Source: Chitinophaga sp. 180180018-3 (GTDB taxonomy: Bacteria; Bacteroidota; Bacteroidia; Chitinophagales; Chitinophagaceae). From it: a stretch of DNA of 64,000 bases. Shown here piece by piece: positions 54,479-63,048 of the stretch (the stretch's first letter is position 1; every line of letters starts with the position of its first letter). The notes under the pieces were generated by a model. The model worked only from the letters and a program-made list of their open reading frames with translations, made no database searches and was not told where the DNA came from. The translations under genes and the position numbers were made by a program. The stretch lies in the NCBI RefSeq assembly GCF_037893185.1, contig NZ_CP140772.1, forward strand, positions 1,426,001 to 1,490,000, given 5' to 3'.

Positions 54479-54515
54479 TTTTCAAAAATGCTTTGTGATA
54501 TTGAATCTGTGACTT

Positions 54516-54836
54516 ATGGAAAAAGCAAGAGAGAGGCTTACCGCCATCTTTGAAGCGGTAAAAAGTGATAACCGAATCGGGGCTACTCATCTTAGTTTAT
54601 ACCTAGCTTTATTTCAGCTATGGAATCAAAACGATTTTGATGACCCCATATCCATTCATCGCCCGGAAGTATTAGAATTGGCTAAAATAAGCCGATCTAC
54701 CTACCACAGATGTATGAATGATCTCAATGATCAGGGATATGTGAAGTACATTGCTTCTTATCATCCGATACTAGGTAGCATCGTTTACATGGCGGATTTT
54801 CAGCTGCCCGCCATAAAGGATGCTGGTCAACGATAG
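54516..54836 (+). CDS. Small winged-helix-like transcriptional regulator
   Basis: 106 residues. VLELAKISRSTYHRCMNDLNDQGYVKYIASYHP has the pattern of a winged helix (recognition helix then wing). Such small regulators end Bacteroidota tra operons. It is 38 bases after the previous gene and is followed by a terminator at 54928. Confidence 0.6.
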   Translation: MEKARERLTAIFEAVKSDNRIGATHLSLYLALFQLWNQNDFDDPISIHRPEVLELAKISRSTYHRCMNDLNDQGYVKYIASYHPILGSIVYMADFQLPAIKDAGQR

Positions 54837-54927
54837 TTTTAAGGTATTGTAAGCCTGAAAAGGAAACAGTTCGGCAGGAGTGCCACTGTCAGCGATAAGG
54901 TTTGCAGATGGGGATAATTCCATGACG

Positions 54928-54954
54928 GATAAGGCCCGCTTGTCGGGCTTTATC
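54928..54954. terminator. Terminator at the end of the tra operon
   Basis: gataaggcccg with cgggctttatc (54928-54954) forms an 11-bp stem, with T and A on opposite sides. Confidence 0.7.
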
Positions 54955-54976
54955 ATGTTTATATAAATGTAACGTT

Positions 54977-55228
54977 ATGATCAAGAATGATGAAAATGTG
55001 GTAATAAGAGCTATAGCGCTGTGTTATAAGCCATTTTTAAAGGTCGAGGAAGCGCTTATTTATTGTAATCTCGGTCGGACACAATTTTCCAAGCGATGTG
55101 AGGAATTCGGAATTTATAAAAATGAGAGCGGTTACTTCAGGCGCGAACACCTGGACAAATTGATGTCCGGGGAACCGTCACCATATGTAGCCGCTGATCA
55201 TGGATTAAGGTCGAGGGGAAAACGCTAA
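54977..55228 (+). CDS. Excisionase-like helix-turn-helix protein
   Basis: 83 residues with FLKVEEALIYCNLGRTQFSKRCEEFGIYKNESGYFRREHLDKLM, the MerR/excisionase-type HTH layout in which a wing is followed by a hydrophobic helix. It stands just before the inferred right end of the mobile element. Such proteins help excise the element with its integrase; no integrase is visible, so this is inference. Confidence 0.6.
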   Translation: MIKNDENVVIRAIALCYKPFLKVEEALIYCNLGRTQFSKRCEEFGIYKNESGYFRREHLDKLMSGEPSPYVAADHGLRSRGKR

Positions 55229-55319
55229 TAGTTTAATCGGATAAATACCTCCTCGTTGTACCACTATAAATATCTCTTGAAATATCACACATTATAGACA
55301 CTGACCGCGAAATATAACA

Positions 55320-55727
55320 TCAACTGTCTAGTTCTTCTATTGTATCATTTATAAATTTTGCTTTGTCTTTCTTTATAGCCAATAATAATGCTTTTCTGTC
55401 CTCTGGGATTGATAAATACTTTTCAGCCCATAGATGTATTTCTACCAAAACAGGAAGCAGATCAACACCTTTTCTTTTCAATCTATATAGAACTTTGGCT
55501 TTACTGTCTGGATGCTCCAATTTCTCGATCAAGTCATTCTCCTCCAGCATCTGAAGCCTTGTAGCCAGGATATTGGTAGCAATTCTCTCAGGGGACTTTA
55601 AAAAATCGCCATAAGTACATGTTTTAGAGAACATTAAGTCTCTGATAATCAGTAGTGACCATTTATCTCCCCATATATCAAGTGAGCAACTAATCGGACA
55701 CTCAGATCTATTTTTGGGTTTTATCAT
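55320..55727 (-). CDS. HxlR-family transcriptional regulator
   Basis: 135 residues from the start at 55727; the open frame extends 64 codons upstream but that part overlaps the operator. CPISCSLDIWGDKWSLLIIRDLMF is the HxlR signature, with a winged helix that follows (RIATNILATRLQMLEENDLIEKLEH). It is divergent to the hydrolase gene, and the intervening 100 bases hold two dyads. It probably represses the hydrolase-SDR pair until an electrophile or redox signal appears. Confidence 0.85.
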   Translation of the reverse strand: MIKPKNRSECPISCSLDIWGDKWSLLIIRDLMFSKTCTYGDFLKSPERIATNILATRLQMLEENDLIEKLEHPDSKAKVLYRLKRKGVDLLPVLVEIHLWAEKYLSIPEDRKALLLAIKKDKAKFINDTIEELDS

Positions 55728-55746
55728 ACATATTTTTTTAAAAATT

Positions 55747-55808
55747 ACTTGCAATTTGCAAGTAATTGCTATATTTGTACTTGCAAATTGCAAGCAAATA
55801 TAGCAATT
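55747..55808. promoter_or_regulatory. Dyad-rich divergent operator/promoter region
   Basis: acttgcaatttgcaagt at 55747-55763 and acttgcaaattgcaag at 55779-55794 are near-identical palindromes. aattgctatatttg at 55764-55777 and its complement caaatatagcaatt at 55795-55808 flank the second one. TATATTTG (55770-55777, plus) and its mirror at 55795-55802 (minus) are exact -7 boxes for the two divergent genes. This is a strong binding site for HxlR. Confidence 0.75.
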
Positions 55809-55828
55809 ACTTAAATAAATCAAAAAGT

Positions 55829-56677
55829 ATGACAAATACAGCCATAGCAACGGAAACTCAATATGCAAATATTGATAGTAAAAGAATTGCCTATCGGATA
55901 ATAGGCAAAGGCGCACCAATCATCTTATCAAATAGATTTAGAGGAACATTGGACACATGGGACCCTCTTTTCCTTGATTTATTGGCTGAAACCAATACTG
56001 TGATAACTTTCGATTACTCAGGTATTGGTTATTCGGAAGGAGAATTACCATTGGGTATTAAAGAGGTAGCTGCCCAGGCAGTAAAACTTGCTGATCATCT
56101 CAGTATTGATAAGTTCCACGTAGGAGGATGGTCATATGGTGGTGTGGTGGCACAATACACAACTTTTCTATATCCAACTAGAATATTGAGTACCGTAGTT
56201 ATTGGAAGTAATCCAATGGGTAAACGAGATATTCCGACTTCCCCCCTGTTTCTGGAAAGGGCATTAAAACCAATTCAAGATTTTGATGATATGTTCGTGT
56301 TGTTCTTTGAACCGAAATCCGAAAAAAGCAGAACAGCTGCACAAACATCATGGGGTAGAATTGCCCAAGGAATTGATCGGTCAAAACTGCCCTCAGCTCC
56401 AGAGGTTTTACAACGATATTTTGCTGTATTCCCAGAAGTGGCAGAAGACAATGACAATTTCAGGGAGTTGTATCAAACATTAGAGATCCCAGTATTAGTA
56501 ATTTCTGGCGACCATGATATTTCATTCGCAGTAGAGAATTGGCTTCCTTTACTCCAAAAAGCGCCTTCTGTACAGCATATAATTCTCCCTAGTACAGGGC
56601 ACGCTCCTCATTTTCAATATCCAGAAATTTCAACTGGGTATATAAAAAACTTTTTAAATAACGGAAAAACCAAATAA
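55829..56677 (+). CDS. Alpha/beta-hydrolase fold protein
   Basis: 282 residues from the ATG at 55829; an earlier in-frame TTG lies in the operator and is unlikely. The nucleophile elbow GGWSYGG has S102, the acid is in VISGDHDIS, and the histidine in STGHAPHFQ near residue 260 completes the triad. An oxyanion region SNRFRGT is near 34-40. Haloperoxidase/esterase-type hydrolases are close. It is followed one base later by an SDR gene, and is under HxlR control. Confidence 0.85.
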   Translation: MTNTAIATETQYANIDSKRIAYRIIGKGAPIILSNRFRGTLDTWDPLFLDLLAETNTVITFDYSGIGYSEGELPLGIKEVAAQAVKLADHLSIDKFHVGGWSYGGVVAQYTTFLYPTRILSTVVIGSNPMGKRDIPTSPLFLERALKPIQDFDDMFVLFFEPKSEKSRTAAQTSWGRIAQGIDRSKLPSAPEVLQRYFAVFPEVAEDNDNFRELYQTLEIPVLVISGDHDISFAVENWLPLLQKAPSVQHIILPSTGHAPHFQYPEISTGYIKNFLNNGKTK

Positions 56678-56678
56678 A

Positions 56679-57443
56679 ATGAAAATAGAGGATAAAACCA
56701 TATTGATTACAGGTGGCGCATCAGGCATTGGTTTGGAGGCTGCTAAACAATTTCTGAGCATCGGCTGTAAAGTCATTATTACAGGTAGAAACGAGCAAAA
56801 ACTGAAACTGGCAAAACAAAAATTTCCAATGTTAATTACTATTAAAAGTGATGTAGCCAATGAAGAAGATGCTTTATCACTTTTGAAACAAGTAAGCGAC
56901 TTGGGAGGTATAGATATTCTATATAATAATGCGGGTGTCAGCACGCCCCCCATTAATTTAGGTAAACCAGATCCCATGCATTACGATAAAGCGACATATG
57001 AAATGAACATAAATTATCTAGGGATCATCCGACTGAACAATATCTTTATAGATATGTTGAATTCGAGAAAAGAGCCTGCCATAATAAATACGACCTCGAT
57101 TTTAAGCTATGTGCCGGCAAACCTCGCGCCTACGTATTCAGCGACAAAAGTCGCTTTGCGATTTTATACTGAAACATTGAGAAGCCACTTACAAATGCTG
57201 AATAGCGATATTAAGGTTTTCGAACTTCTACCGCCGCTTGTTGCAACTGAAATGGCAGAGGGAATGGACGCTAAGGCAATAAAACCCGAACAATTAGTTA
57301 AAGGTCTTATTACTGGGCTCAAAAATGACAATCTTACTATTCGGGTGGGTGCTACGAAAGCCATATATTTTCTCAGTCGGTTTTTCCCGAGGCTAGCATT
57401 CAAATTAATTAATCCTTTAAAGTATTCAAACCTACTGAAATAG
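56679..57443 (+). CDS. Short-chain dehydrogenase/reductase (SDR), DltE-like
   Basis: 254 residues. The nucleotide motif TGGASGIG is at 11-18. NNAG occurs in YNNAGVST, and the active site has YSATK (Tyr and Lys) within PTYSATKVALRF. The C-terminal part resembles the DltE subgroup. An NAD(P)H-dependent oxidoreductase in the cytoplasm. The start is one base after the hydrolase stop, so the pair is co-transcribed and co-regulated by HxlR. Confidence 0.87.
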   Translation: MKIEDKTILITGGASGIGLEAAKQFLSIGCKVIITGRNEQKLKLAKQKFPMLITIKSDVANEEDALSLLKQVSDLGGIDILYNNAGVSTPPINLGKPDPMHYDKATYEMNINYLGIIRLNNIFIDMLNSRKEPAIINTTSILSYVPANLAPTYSATKVALRFYTETLRSHLQMLNSDIKVFELLPPLVATEMAEGMDAKAIKPEQLVKGLITGLKNDNLTIRVGATKAIYFLSRFFPRLAFKLINPLKYSNLLK

Positions 57444-57481
57444 CAGTTATTCCCTTTCTGGAATCTAGTTCCAGGTTGCAT

Positions 57482-57513
57482 CGTCGGAAGGTTATTTTAA
57501 TTACCTTCCCACG
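57482..57513 (+). terminator. Hairpin after the SDR gene
   Basis: cgtcggaaggt with accttcccacg (57482-57492 and 57503-57513) forms a stem just after the SDR stop; a smaller dyad (ctggaa/ttccag) lies at 57458-57474. No strong T-run, so termination is moderately supported. Confidence 0.5.
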
Positions 57514-57599
57514 ATAAATAACGGAACAACATTATCGGTCCATTAAGAATTTCTGATTTTTTTGGCGTAGATTTCCGGCAAATTGAATACAACAAATAT

Positions 57600-58202
57600 T
57601 TGCCTGCATCGCGTACATATGATGAAACAGTAATTCTCTCTAAATTGAGCCTTGGAGATGAAGCCGCTTTTGAAATAGTTTTTCAGAGACTTTTAGCTCC
57701 CCTACATTATTATGCTCTCAAGCTCGTAAATGATAACGCAGAAGCGGAGGACATGGTAAGTCTCGCCTTTCATAAATTGTTGGAGGGGAAGAAAGAATTC
57801 AAAAGCTTCGTGGCCTTACGCAGCTATCTTTTTACTGTCATTAGAAGGCAATGTATCGATCTTTTCCGGCATAGGCAGGTAGTCGATAACGTACATCAAG
57901 AAATATCCCGCGATCTTATTTCAGATGAGGGATATGTGGAAGCGAAGCTTTTTCAAACAGAGCTTATGAGAGTCATTTATGAAGAAATGCAACAATTGCC
58001 GGCTAAATATCGTGACATATTACAATGGACCTTCATAGAGGAACTTACACCTGCCGATATGGCTTTGCGCCTTGGTGTAACTGAAGGACATATTAGGGCA
58101 GATAGGTCCAGAGGTTTGGTGCTATTGCGTAACGCATTGAAAAATAAGGGATTATTTAGCGCAGCTATTTATCTGTACATTATATGGCTACAACGGAATT
58201 AG
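57600..58202 (+). CDS. ECF-type RNA polymerase sigma factor
   Basis: 200 residues. Region 2 has AEAEDMVSLAFHKLLEG and LRSYLFTVIRRQCIDLFR. Region 4 is QLPAKYRDILQWTFIEELTPADMALRLGVTEGHIRADRSRGLVLL, the DNA-contacting helix-turn-helix. The start codon appears to be TTG at 57600, because no in-frame ATG lies close enough. FecR-type anti-sigma follows 61 bases downstream, and SusC with an STN domain next. This is the classical signal relay in which a loaded transporter triggers the sigma factor. Confidence 0.87.
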   Translation: MPASRTYDETVILSKLSLGDEAAFEIVFQRLLAPLHYYALKLVNDNAEAEDMVSLAFHKLLEGKKEFKSFVALRSYLFTVIRRQCIDLFRHRQVVDNVHQEISRDLISDEGYVEAKLFQTELMRVIYEEMQQLPAKYRDILQWTFIEELTPADMALRLGVTEGHIRADRSRGLVLLRNALKNKGLFSAAIYLYIIWLQRN

Positions 58203-58263
58203 TGCTAATCTAATTTTTTTTTAAATTTTTGCTTCGTTTTCGATCCTCATCCGTTTTTATTAT

Positions 58264-59472
58264 ATGATGGAACGGACAGAACATCAATTTCAACAGATTC
58301 TTGAGCTACTGAAAAAGAGGGCCACCGGGGGAACAATTACTTCGGAGGAATTGACCATCCTAAATAATTGGTTGCACTCCAACCAATACAACGAAGAACT
58401 TTGGAATAACTTATCTTCAAGCTCTTGGATGGAGCATGAGATAAAGACCTATGCTCGAGTAGATCAGGAAAGTGTTAGAAAGAAAATTGTAATCTTACGT
58501 TCCTCACGAGTTAAGCCACGTATACGCCGTCTTCTTCCACAGATCAGCTGGTCGATAGCTGCTGCTGTCCTGGTGGCCATTGGTGCCTTCTGGTGGTTTA
58601 ACTATAACAGTAGGCACAATGAACCAACTCTCGTAAATGTACAACAGGAAAAAATTCTACCGGGAATGAACGGCGCGCTACTCACATTGGCAGATGGGAG
58701 TAGCATTTCACTCGACAGCATAAAGAATGGTACCATCACAACCAGTGGCGGGGTTACAGCGAAAGTCAATAATGGTACCCTTCAATATATAGGACATACT
58801 AATGAACTGACTTTCAATAAAGTGAGCACACCGAAAGGAAGACAATTTACTGTCCAGCTGCCAGATGGTTCCCTCGCACTATTGAATAGTGCCAGTTCAA
58901 TTCGATATCCAATGACCTTTATAGGCAGTATACGAGACATTGAAATCACTGGTGAGGTATATTTTGACGTTAAGCAAAATGCGAAGCAGCCTTTCATTGT
59001 AAATACTGACCGTGGACTACGTATAGAGGTACTCGGAACTAAATTTAATATCAACAGCTACAACAATGAGCCTGTAATAAAAACAACCTTAATAGACGGC
59101 AAAGTCAGATTGACCACCGGCGCGCAAAACAGCAATGCAACTCTGCTACCAGGACAGCAGGCACAATACAATCAACCAGGTGATGCAGGGGCAAAAATTT
59201 CAATACAACAGCTTGATCAGCCAGGACTTGACCGCGTTCTTGCTTGGAAGAACGGATTATTCATATTCAACAATGATAAGCTACCCGACATTATGAGACA
59301 GTTGGAAAGATGGTATGATATATCGGTAATCTATGGCCAGCATATCCCTGTTAGAACTTTCTCCGGTAAAATATATCGGGACGTTCCGTTATCAGAACTT
59401 TTAGACATATTTCAAGGAATGGGAGTAAAATTTGCCCTTGACGGCAGAACCTTAACAGTAGAAGAGGAATAA
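58264..59472 (+). CDS. FecR-family anti-sigma factor
   Basis: 402 residues. The N-terminal ~90 residues are the cytoplasmic anti-sigma portion. One membrane helix (ISWSIAAAVLVAIGAFWWF, near 97-115) follows. The periplasmic FecR domain includes STPKGRQFTVQLPDGSLALLNSASSIRYP and ITGEVYFDVKQ, and a C-terminal DUF4974-like part. It transmits the state of the SusC STN domain to the sigma factor. ATG at 58264; the next ATG (58267) is also possible. Confidence 0.9.
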   Translation: MMERTEHQFQQILELLKKRATGGTITSEELTILNNWLHSNQYNEELWNNLSSSSWMEHEIKTYARVDQESVRKKIVILRSSRVKPRIRRLLPQISWSIAAAVLVAIGAFWWFNYNSRHNEPTLVNVQQEKILPGMNGALLTLADGSSISLDSIKNGTITTSGGVTAKVNNGTLQYIGHTNELTFNKVSTPKGRQFTVQLPDGSLALLNSASSIRYPMTFIGSIRDIEITGEVYFDVKQNAKQPFIVNTDRGLRIEVLGTKFNINSYNNEPVIKTTLIDGKVRLTTGAQNSNATLLPGQQAQYNQPGDAGAKISIQQLDQPGLDRVLAWKNGLFIFNNDKLPDIMRQLERWYDISVIYGQHIPVRTFSGKIYRDVPLSELLDIFQGMGVKFALDGRTLTVEEE

Positions 59473-59538
59473 GGGAAAAGCCACGGCATGAAGTAGCCTT
59501 TTTCAGATTGTCATCAAACTATTCACCACTTTGGACAG

Positions 59539-59554
59539 TGGCGCGACTGCGCCA
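59539..59554. other. Short GC palindrome between FecR and SusC
   Basis: tggcgc (59539-59544) and gcgcca (59549-59554) form a compact hairpin in an otherwise AT-rich spacer. It may be a processing or weak attenuation site; there is no T-run. Confidence 0.35.
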
Positions 59555-59624
59555 AGGGGAAGCTATTCATAAATGTCCAGTGTATATTTTTTGCGTTCAA
59601 AAATCAACCAAACATTACTGATGT

Positions 59625-62600
59625 ATGAAAATTTTATGTTCTTATGCCTCCTTCCGCCGAAGGAAAATCAATCCACCTCTTCTCAAGTGTACATTCTTTT
59701 TGAGCATTATGCTTCTCTTGTTACTGGTCCGGTTGGATAGCGTTGCTCAAACGGTAACATTTTCGGGTAAAGATGCACAATTTAAACACGTTCTATTAGA
59801 GGTAGAAAAACAAACTGGATTTCTTTTCATTTATCCCGACGCTGAGATCCAGAAAGCCAAACCAGTAACCGTACGTGCAAAAAATGCTCCTCTCGACAGT
59901 TTCCTTCAAATGATTTTCAATGATCAACCTTTCAGTTATAGTAAGAAAGGGAAAAATATTGTAATCGAGCCGTTAAGGTCAGACCGTAATATAAGTGGTC
60001 AGGGTAAAAATGAAGCTGAAAGTCAACAAACCAAGATCATTGGTAGAATCACAGATGAAAATGGGGTATCGATTATAGGTGCGACAATCATGGTCAAAGA
60101 AACTAATAACGGTATTACATCAGATGCAAATGGTCAGTTTGCTATTGATGTAGCAACCGGGCAAACTCTGGTAATATCATGTATTGGATATCTAAGAAGA
60201 GAGATTCAAATTAAAAACGGAAGCAACCTGGAAATTATTTTGCAGACTTCTACTAATACTCTCAACAATGTGGTAGTTACAGGTCTTTATGAGCGTCGGA
60301 AGGATTCATATACTGGTTCTGCACAAACATTCACCAAAAAGGACTTAACCAGAGCATCCGCTTCTAATGTATTCAACGCGCTCAGATCCCTTGATCCTTC
60401 CTTCCAAATGCCTGATAACATTCAAATGGGAGCCAATCCAAATGCGCGACAAGAGATCCTCATGCGCGGTGGCAACAGCCTTGGAAATCTGGGTGGTGGT
60501 AATACTGCTGATGTGTTCAATTACACCAAAAGTCCCAATACACCACTTTTCATTATGGACGGATTCGAGGTACCACAACAGCGCATTGCAGACCTTGACA
60601 TCAACCGTATAAAGAGTGTCACGTTGCTCAAAGATGCGTCAGCGACTGCCATATACGGCTCTAGAGCAGCGAACGGAGTTGTAGTTGTGGAAACGATTCG
60701 TCCTGAACCCGGAAAACTGAGAATGAATTATACAGGAAGCATTGTAAATGAATTTGCCGATCTCAAAGGCTATGACATGCTTAACGCAGCTGAAAAACTG
60801 CAATTGGAAAAGGACGGGGGTGTATATAGTGGTGGCGCATTCGGACAATTGCCCTATGTTCAAGAACAACAAAGAGTGCTTTATAGCTACCGTCGGGCAC
60901 TCGTTGAAAAAGGGAATAATACTGACTGGAAGACTAAACCTGTACGCAATGGTATCGGCTATAATAACAACCTGTATATTGAGGGAGGAAATGATGCCGT
61001 CACGTACGGAATGACCGGCACTTATAATTATACGGCGGGCGTGATGAAAGGGTCAGACCGTAAAAATGTTTCGGGTAACACTTACCTGGCCTACCGCACA
61101 GGAAAATTACTTTTCCGAAACGATTTTACAATAAATTACACTACTTCCAACAATTCACCATACGGAAGTTTCAGTACATATGTAGACCTTAATCCATACT
61201 GGTCTCCCTACGATGCCAATGGACAGTATGTTATGTATTTGGAAGATATTTATCACACAAACGGAAACCTTCTTTCCAGGGTAATGAACCCCATGTATGA
61301 TCTTAGGCTTCATACAATAGACAAGGCTATGGCACAAAGCTTTGTCAATAACTTTTTTACCCAATGGCAGGTATTGTCATGGTTGAGGCTTTCGGGAAGA
61401 CTGGCCTACACCAAAGCCAACAATGAGGCCGATAAGTTCCTGCCAGGAACACACAGTTCTTTTGCGAATATTCCCGCTGACCGCTTTTATGAAAAAGGTT
61501 CCTATACTAAATCGTATGGCAGATCGAGTACCCTCGATGCTACACTTTCCCTTGATTTTAATAAGTCATTCGGCAAAAATATAATTTACGCATCTTCAGG
61601 ATCTACTCTCAGAGACGAGAGACTATTCACTGAAACTTATAATTTAATTGGATTCCCCAATGACCGCCTAGACAACCTTCTTCAAGGTGCATATCCAAGA
61701 AACGGCGAGAAACCACAAGGTATGGACGGCATAAATCGTTTATTGGGTTTTTTTACCAACGTAAGCCTGGTACATGATGAACGTTATTTAATGGATCTCT
61801 CGTATCGAGTAGATGGATCATCCCAGTTTGGTGCAGATAGACGATTCGCCCCATTCTGGAGTGTAGGAGGAGGTTGGAATATTCACAATGAAGCCTTTCT
61901 TAAAGATAATAGCAACATCAAGCAGCTGAAATTGCGTTACTCTTATGGATATACTGGCTCCTCAAATTTTGCCAGCTATCTAGGGCTTACTACCAGTAAG
62001 TATTATGATAATCAGGAGTATCTCTATCAAATCGGTACCTACTTGATGGGATATGGCAACAGTAAACTTCAATGGCAGCAAACACTCAAACAGAATTTTG
62101 GTGCCGACTTTAATTTGTTTGACAAACTGCAAGGCTCAGTAGACATCTTTACTGAAAAGACTAAGGGCGCTGTAATTTCTGTAACCACTGCGCCATCCAC
62201 AGGATTTACCACATATATGGACAACCTTGGGGATATAGTTTCCAAGGGGTATGAAGCAAGGCTTACCTATACAATTCTTAACCGACCGGGCACCAGGGAT
62301 AATTGGACAGTTTTTGCTACCGCCATGCACGTAGCTAATAAGATTGAAAGAATTTCTAATTCATTGAAAGCCCTTAACAAGCAAAATGCGGACTCCATGT
62401 CGGTGTCCCCGCTTCCTCGTTATGAAGAAGGCCGCAGTACCACAGCCATTTGGGCTGTCCCATCTTTGGGCATCGATCCTTCAACTGGTAGTGAGATTTT
62501 TGTTAATCGTGCTGGAAAAAGGACAACCAATTACAATCCACTCGACCAAATCATCGTAGGAGATACTCGACCCAAATTGCAAGGTACCTTCGGGACCAAC

Positions 62601-63038
62601 CTTGAAATCCGTGGTATCGGCCTGAATCTGTTCTTTGAATATCGAATTGGAGGGGACGCATACAATGAAACATTGGCGTCGCGAGTGGAAAATGCAGACA
62701 TTACAAAAAACGTGGACAGGAGGGTATATGATGATAGGTGGCGCCATCCGGGTGATCACACCTTCTTCAAGGGAATTGTGACAGTAGACGGTGTTACAGT
62801 GACCAGCACAACATTTAACACATCCCGATTCGTGCAAAAGGACAACTGGCTGAGTCTCCGAAACGCAAGTGTATACTATCGTTTCACCGACAAACTCAAT
62901 AAGACACTGCGCCTCAATGATACAAAGGTTACGCTGTTTGCTGGGCAGCTTTTCTGGTTGTCTTCCATTAAACAGGAAAGAGGATTAGATTATCCATTTT
63001 CCCGGAGCTATACGCTACAATTAAACACCACTTTTTAA
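59625..63038 (+). CDS. SusC/RagA TonB-linked transporter with STN domain
   Basis: 1137 residues. Signal peptide (about 1-40). An STN domain (TVTFSGKDAQFKHVLLEVEKQTGFLF) follows near 40-120, the part that contacts FecR. CarboxypepD_reg-like region (GRITDENGVSIIGATIMVKE). Plug motifs are NNVVVTGLYERRKDS and SVTLLKDASATAIYGSRAANGVV. A barrel ends LQLNTTF. It imports a TonB-dependent ligand and signals to the sigma factor. Starts 152 bases after FecR. SusD follows. Confidence 0.93.
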   Translation: MKILCSYASFRRRKINPPLLKCTFFLSIMLLLLLVRLDSVAQTVTFSGKDAQFKHVLLEVEKQTGFLFIYPDAEIQKAKPVTVRAKNAPLDSFLQMIFNDQPFSYSKKGKNIVIEPLRSDRNISGQGKNEAESQQTKIIGRITDENGVSIIGATIMVKETNNGITSDANGQFAIDVATGQTLVISCIGYLRREIQIKNGSNLEIILQTSTNTLNNVVVTGLYERRKDSYTGSAQTFTKKDLTRASASNVFNALRSLDPSFQMPDNIQMGANPNARQEILMRGGNSLGNLGGGNTADVFNYTKSPNTPLFIMDGFEVPQQRIADLDINRIKSVTLLKDASATAIYGSRAANGVVVVETIRPEPGKLRMNYTGSIVNEFADLKGYDMLNAAEKLQLEKDGGVYSGGAFGQLPYVQEQQRVLYSYRRALVEKGNNTDWKTKPVRNGIGYNNNLYIEGGNDAVTYGMTGTYNYTAGVMKGSDRKNVSGNTYLAYRTGKLLFRNDFTINYTTSNNSPYGSFSTYVDLNPYWSPYDANGQYVMYLEDIYHTNGNLLSRVMNPMYDLRLHTIDKAMAQSFVNNFFTQWQVLSWLRLSGRLAYTKANNEADKFLPGTHSSFANIPADRFYEKGSYTKSYGRSSTLDATLSLDFNKSFGKNIIYASSGSTLRDERLFTETYNLIGFPNDRLDNLLQGAYPRNGEKPQGMDGINRLLGFFTNVSLVHDERYLMDLSYRVDGSSQFGADRRFAPFWSVGGGWNIHNEAFLKDNSNIKQLKLRYSYGYTGSSNFASYLGLTTSKYYDNQEYLYQIGTYLMGYGNSKLQWQQTLKQNFGADFNLFDKLQGSVDIFTEKTKGAVISVTTAPSTGFTTYMDNLGDIVSKGYEARLTYTILNRPGTRDNWTVFATAMHVANKIERISNSLKALNKQNADSMSVSPLPRYEEGRSTTAIWAVPSLGIDPSTGSEIFVNRAGKRTTNYNPLDQIIVGDTRPKLQGTFGTNLEIRGIGLNLFFEYRIGGDAYNETLASRVENADITKNVDRRVYDDRWRHPGDHTFFKGIVTVDGVTVTSTTFNTSRFVQKDNWLSLRNASVYYRFTDKLNKTLRLNDTKVTLFAGQLFWLSSIKQERGLDYPFSRSYTLQLNTTF

Positions 63039-63048
63039 CTCGCCGACA

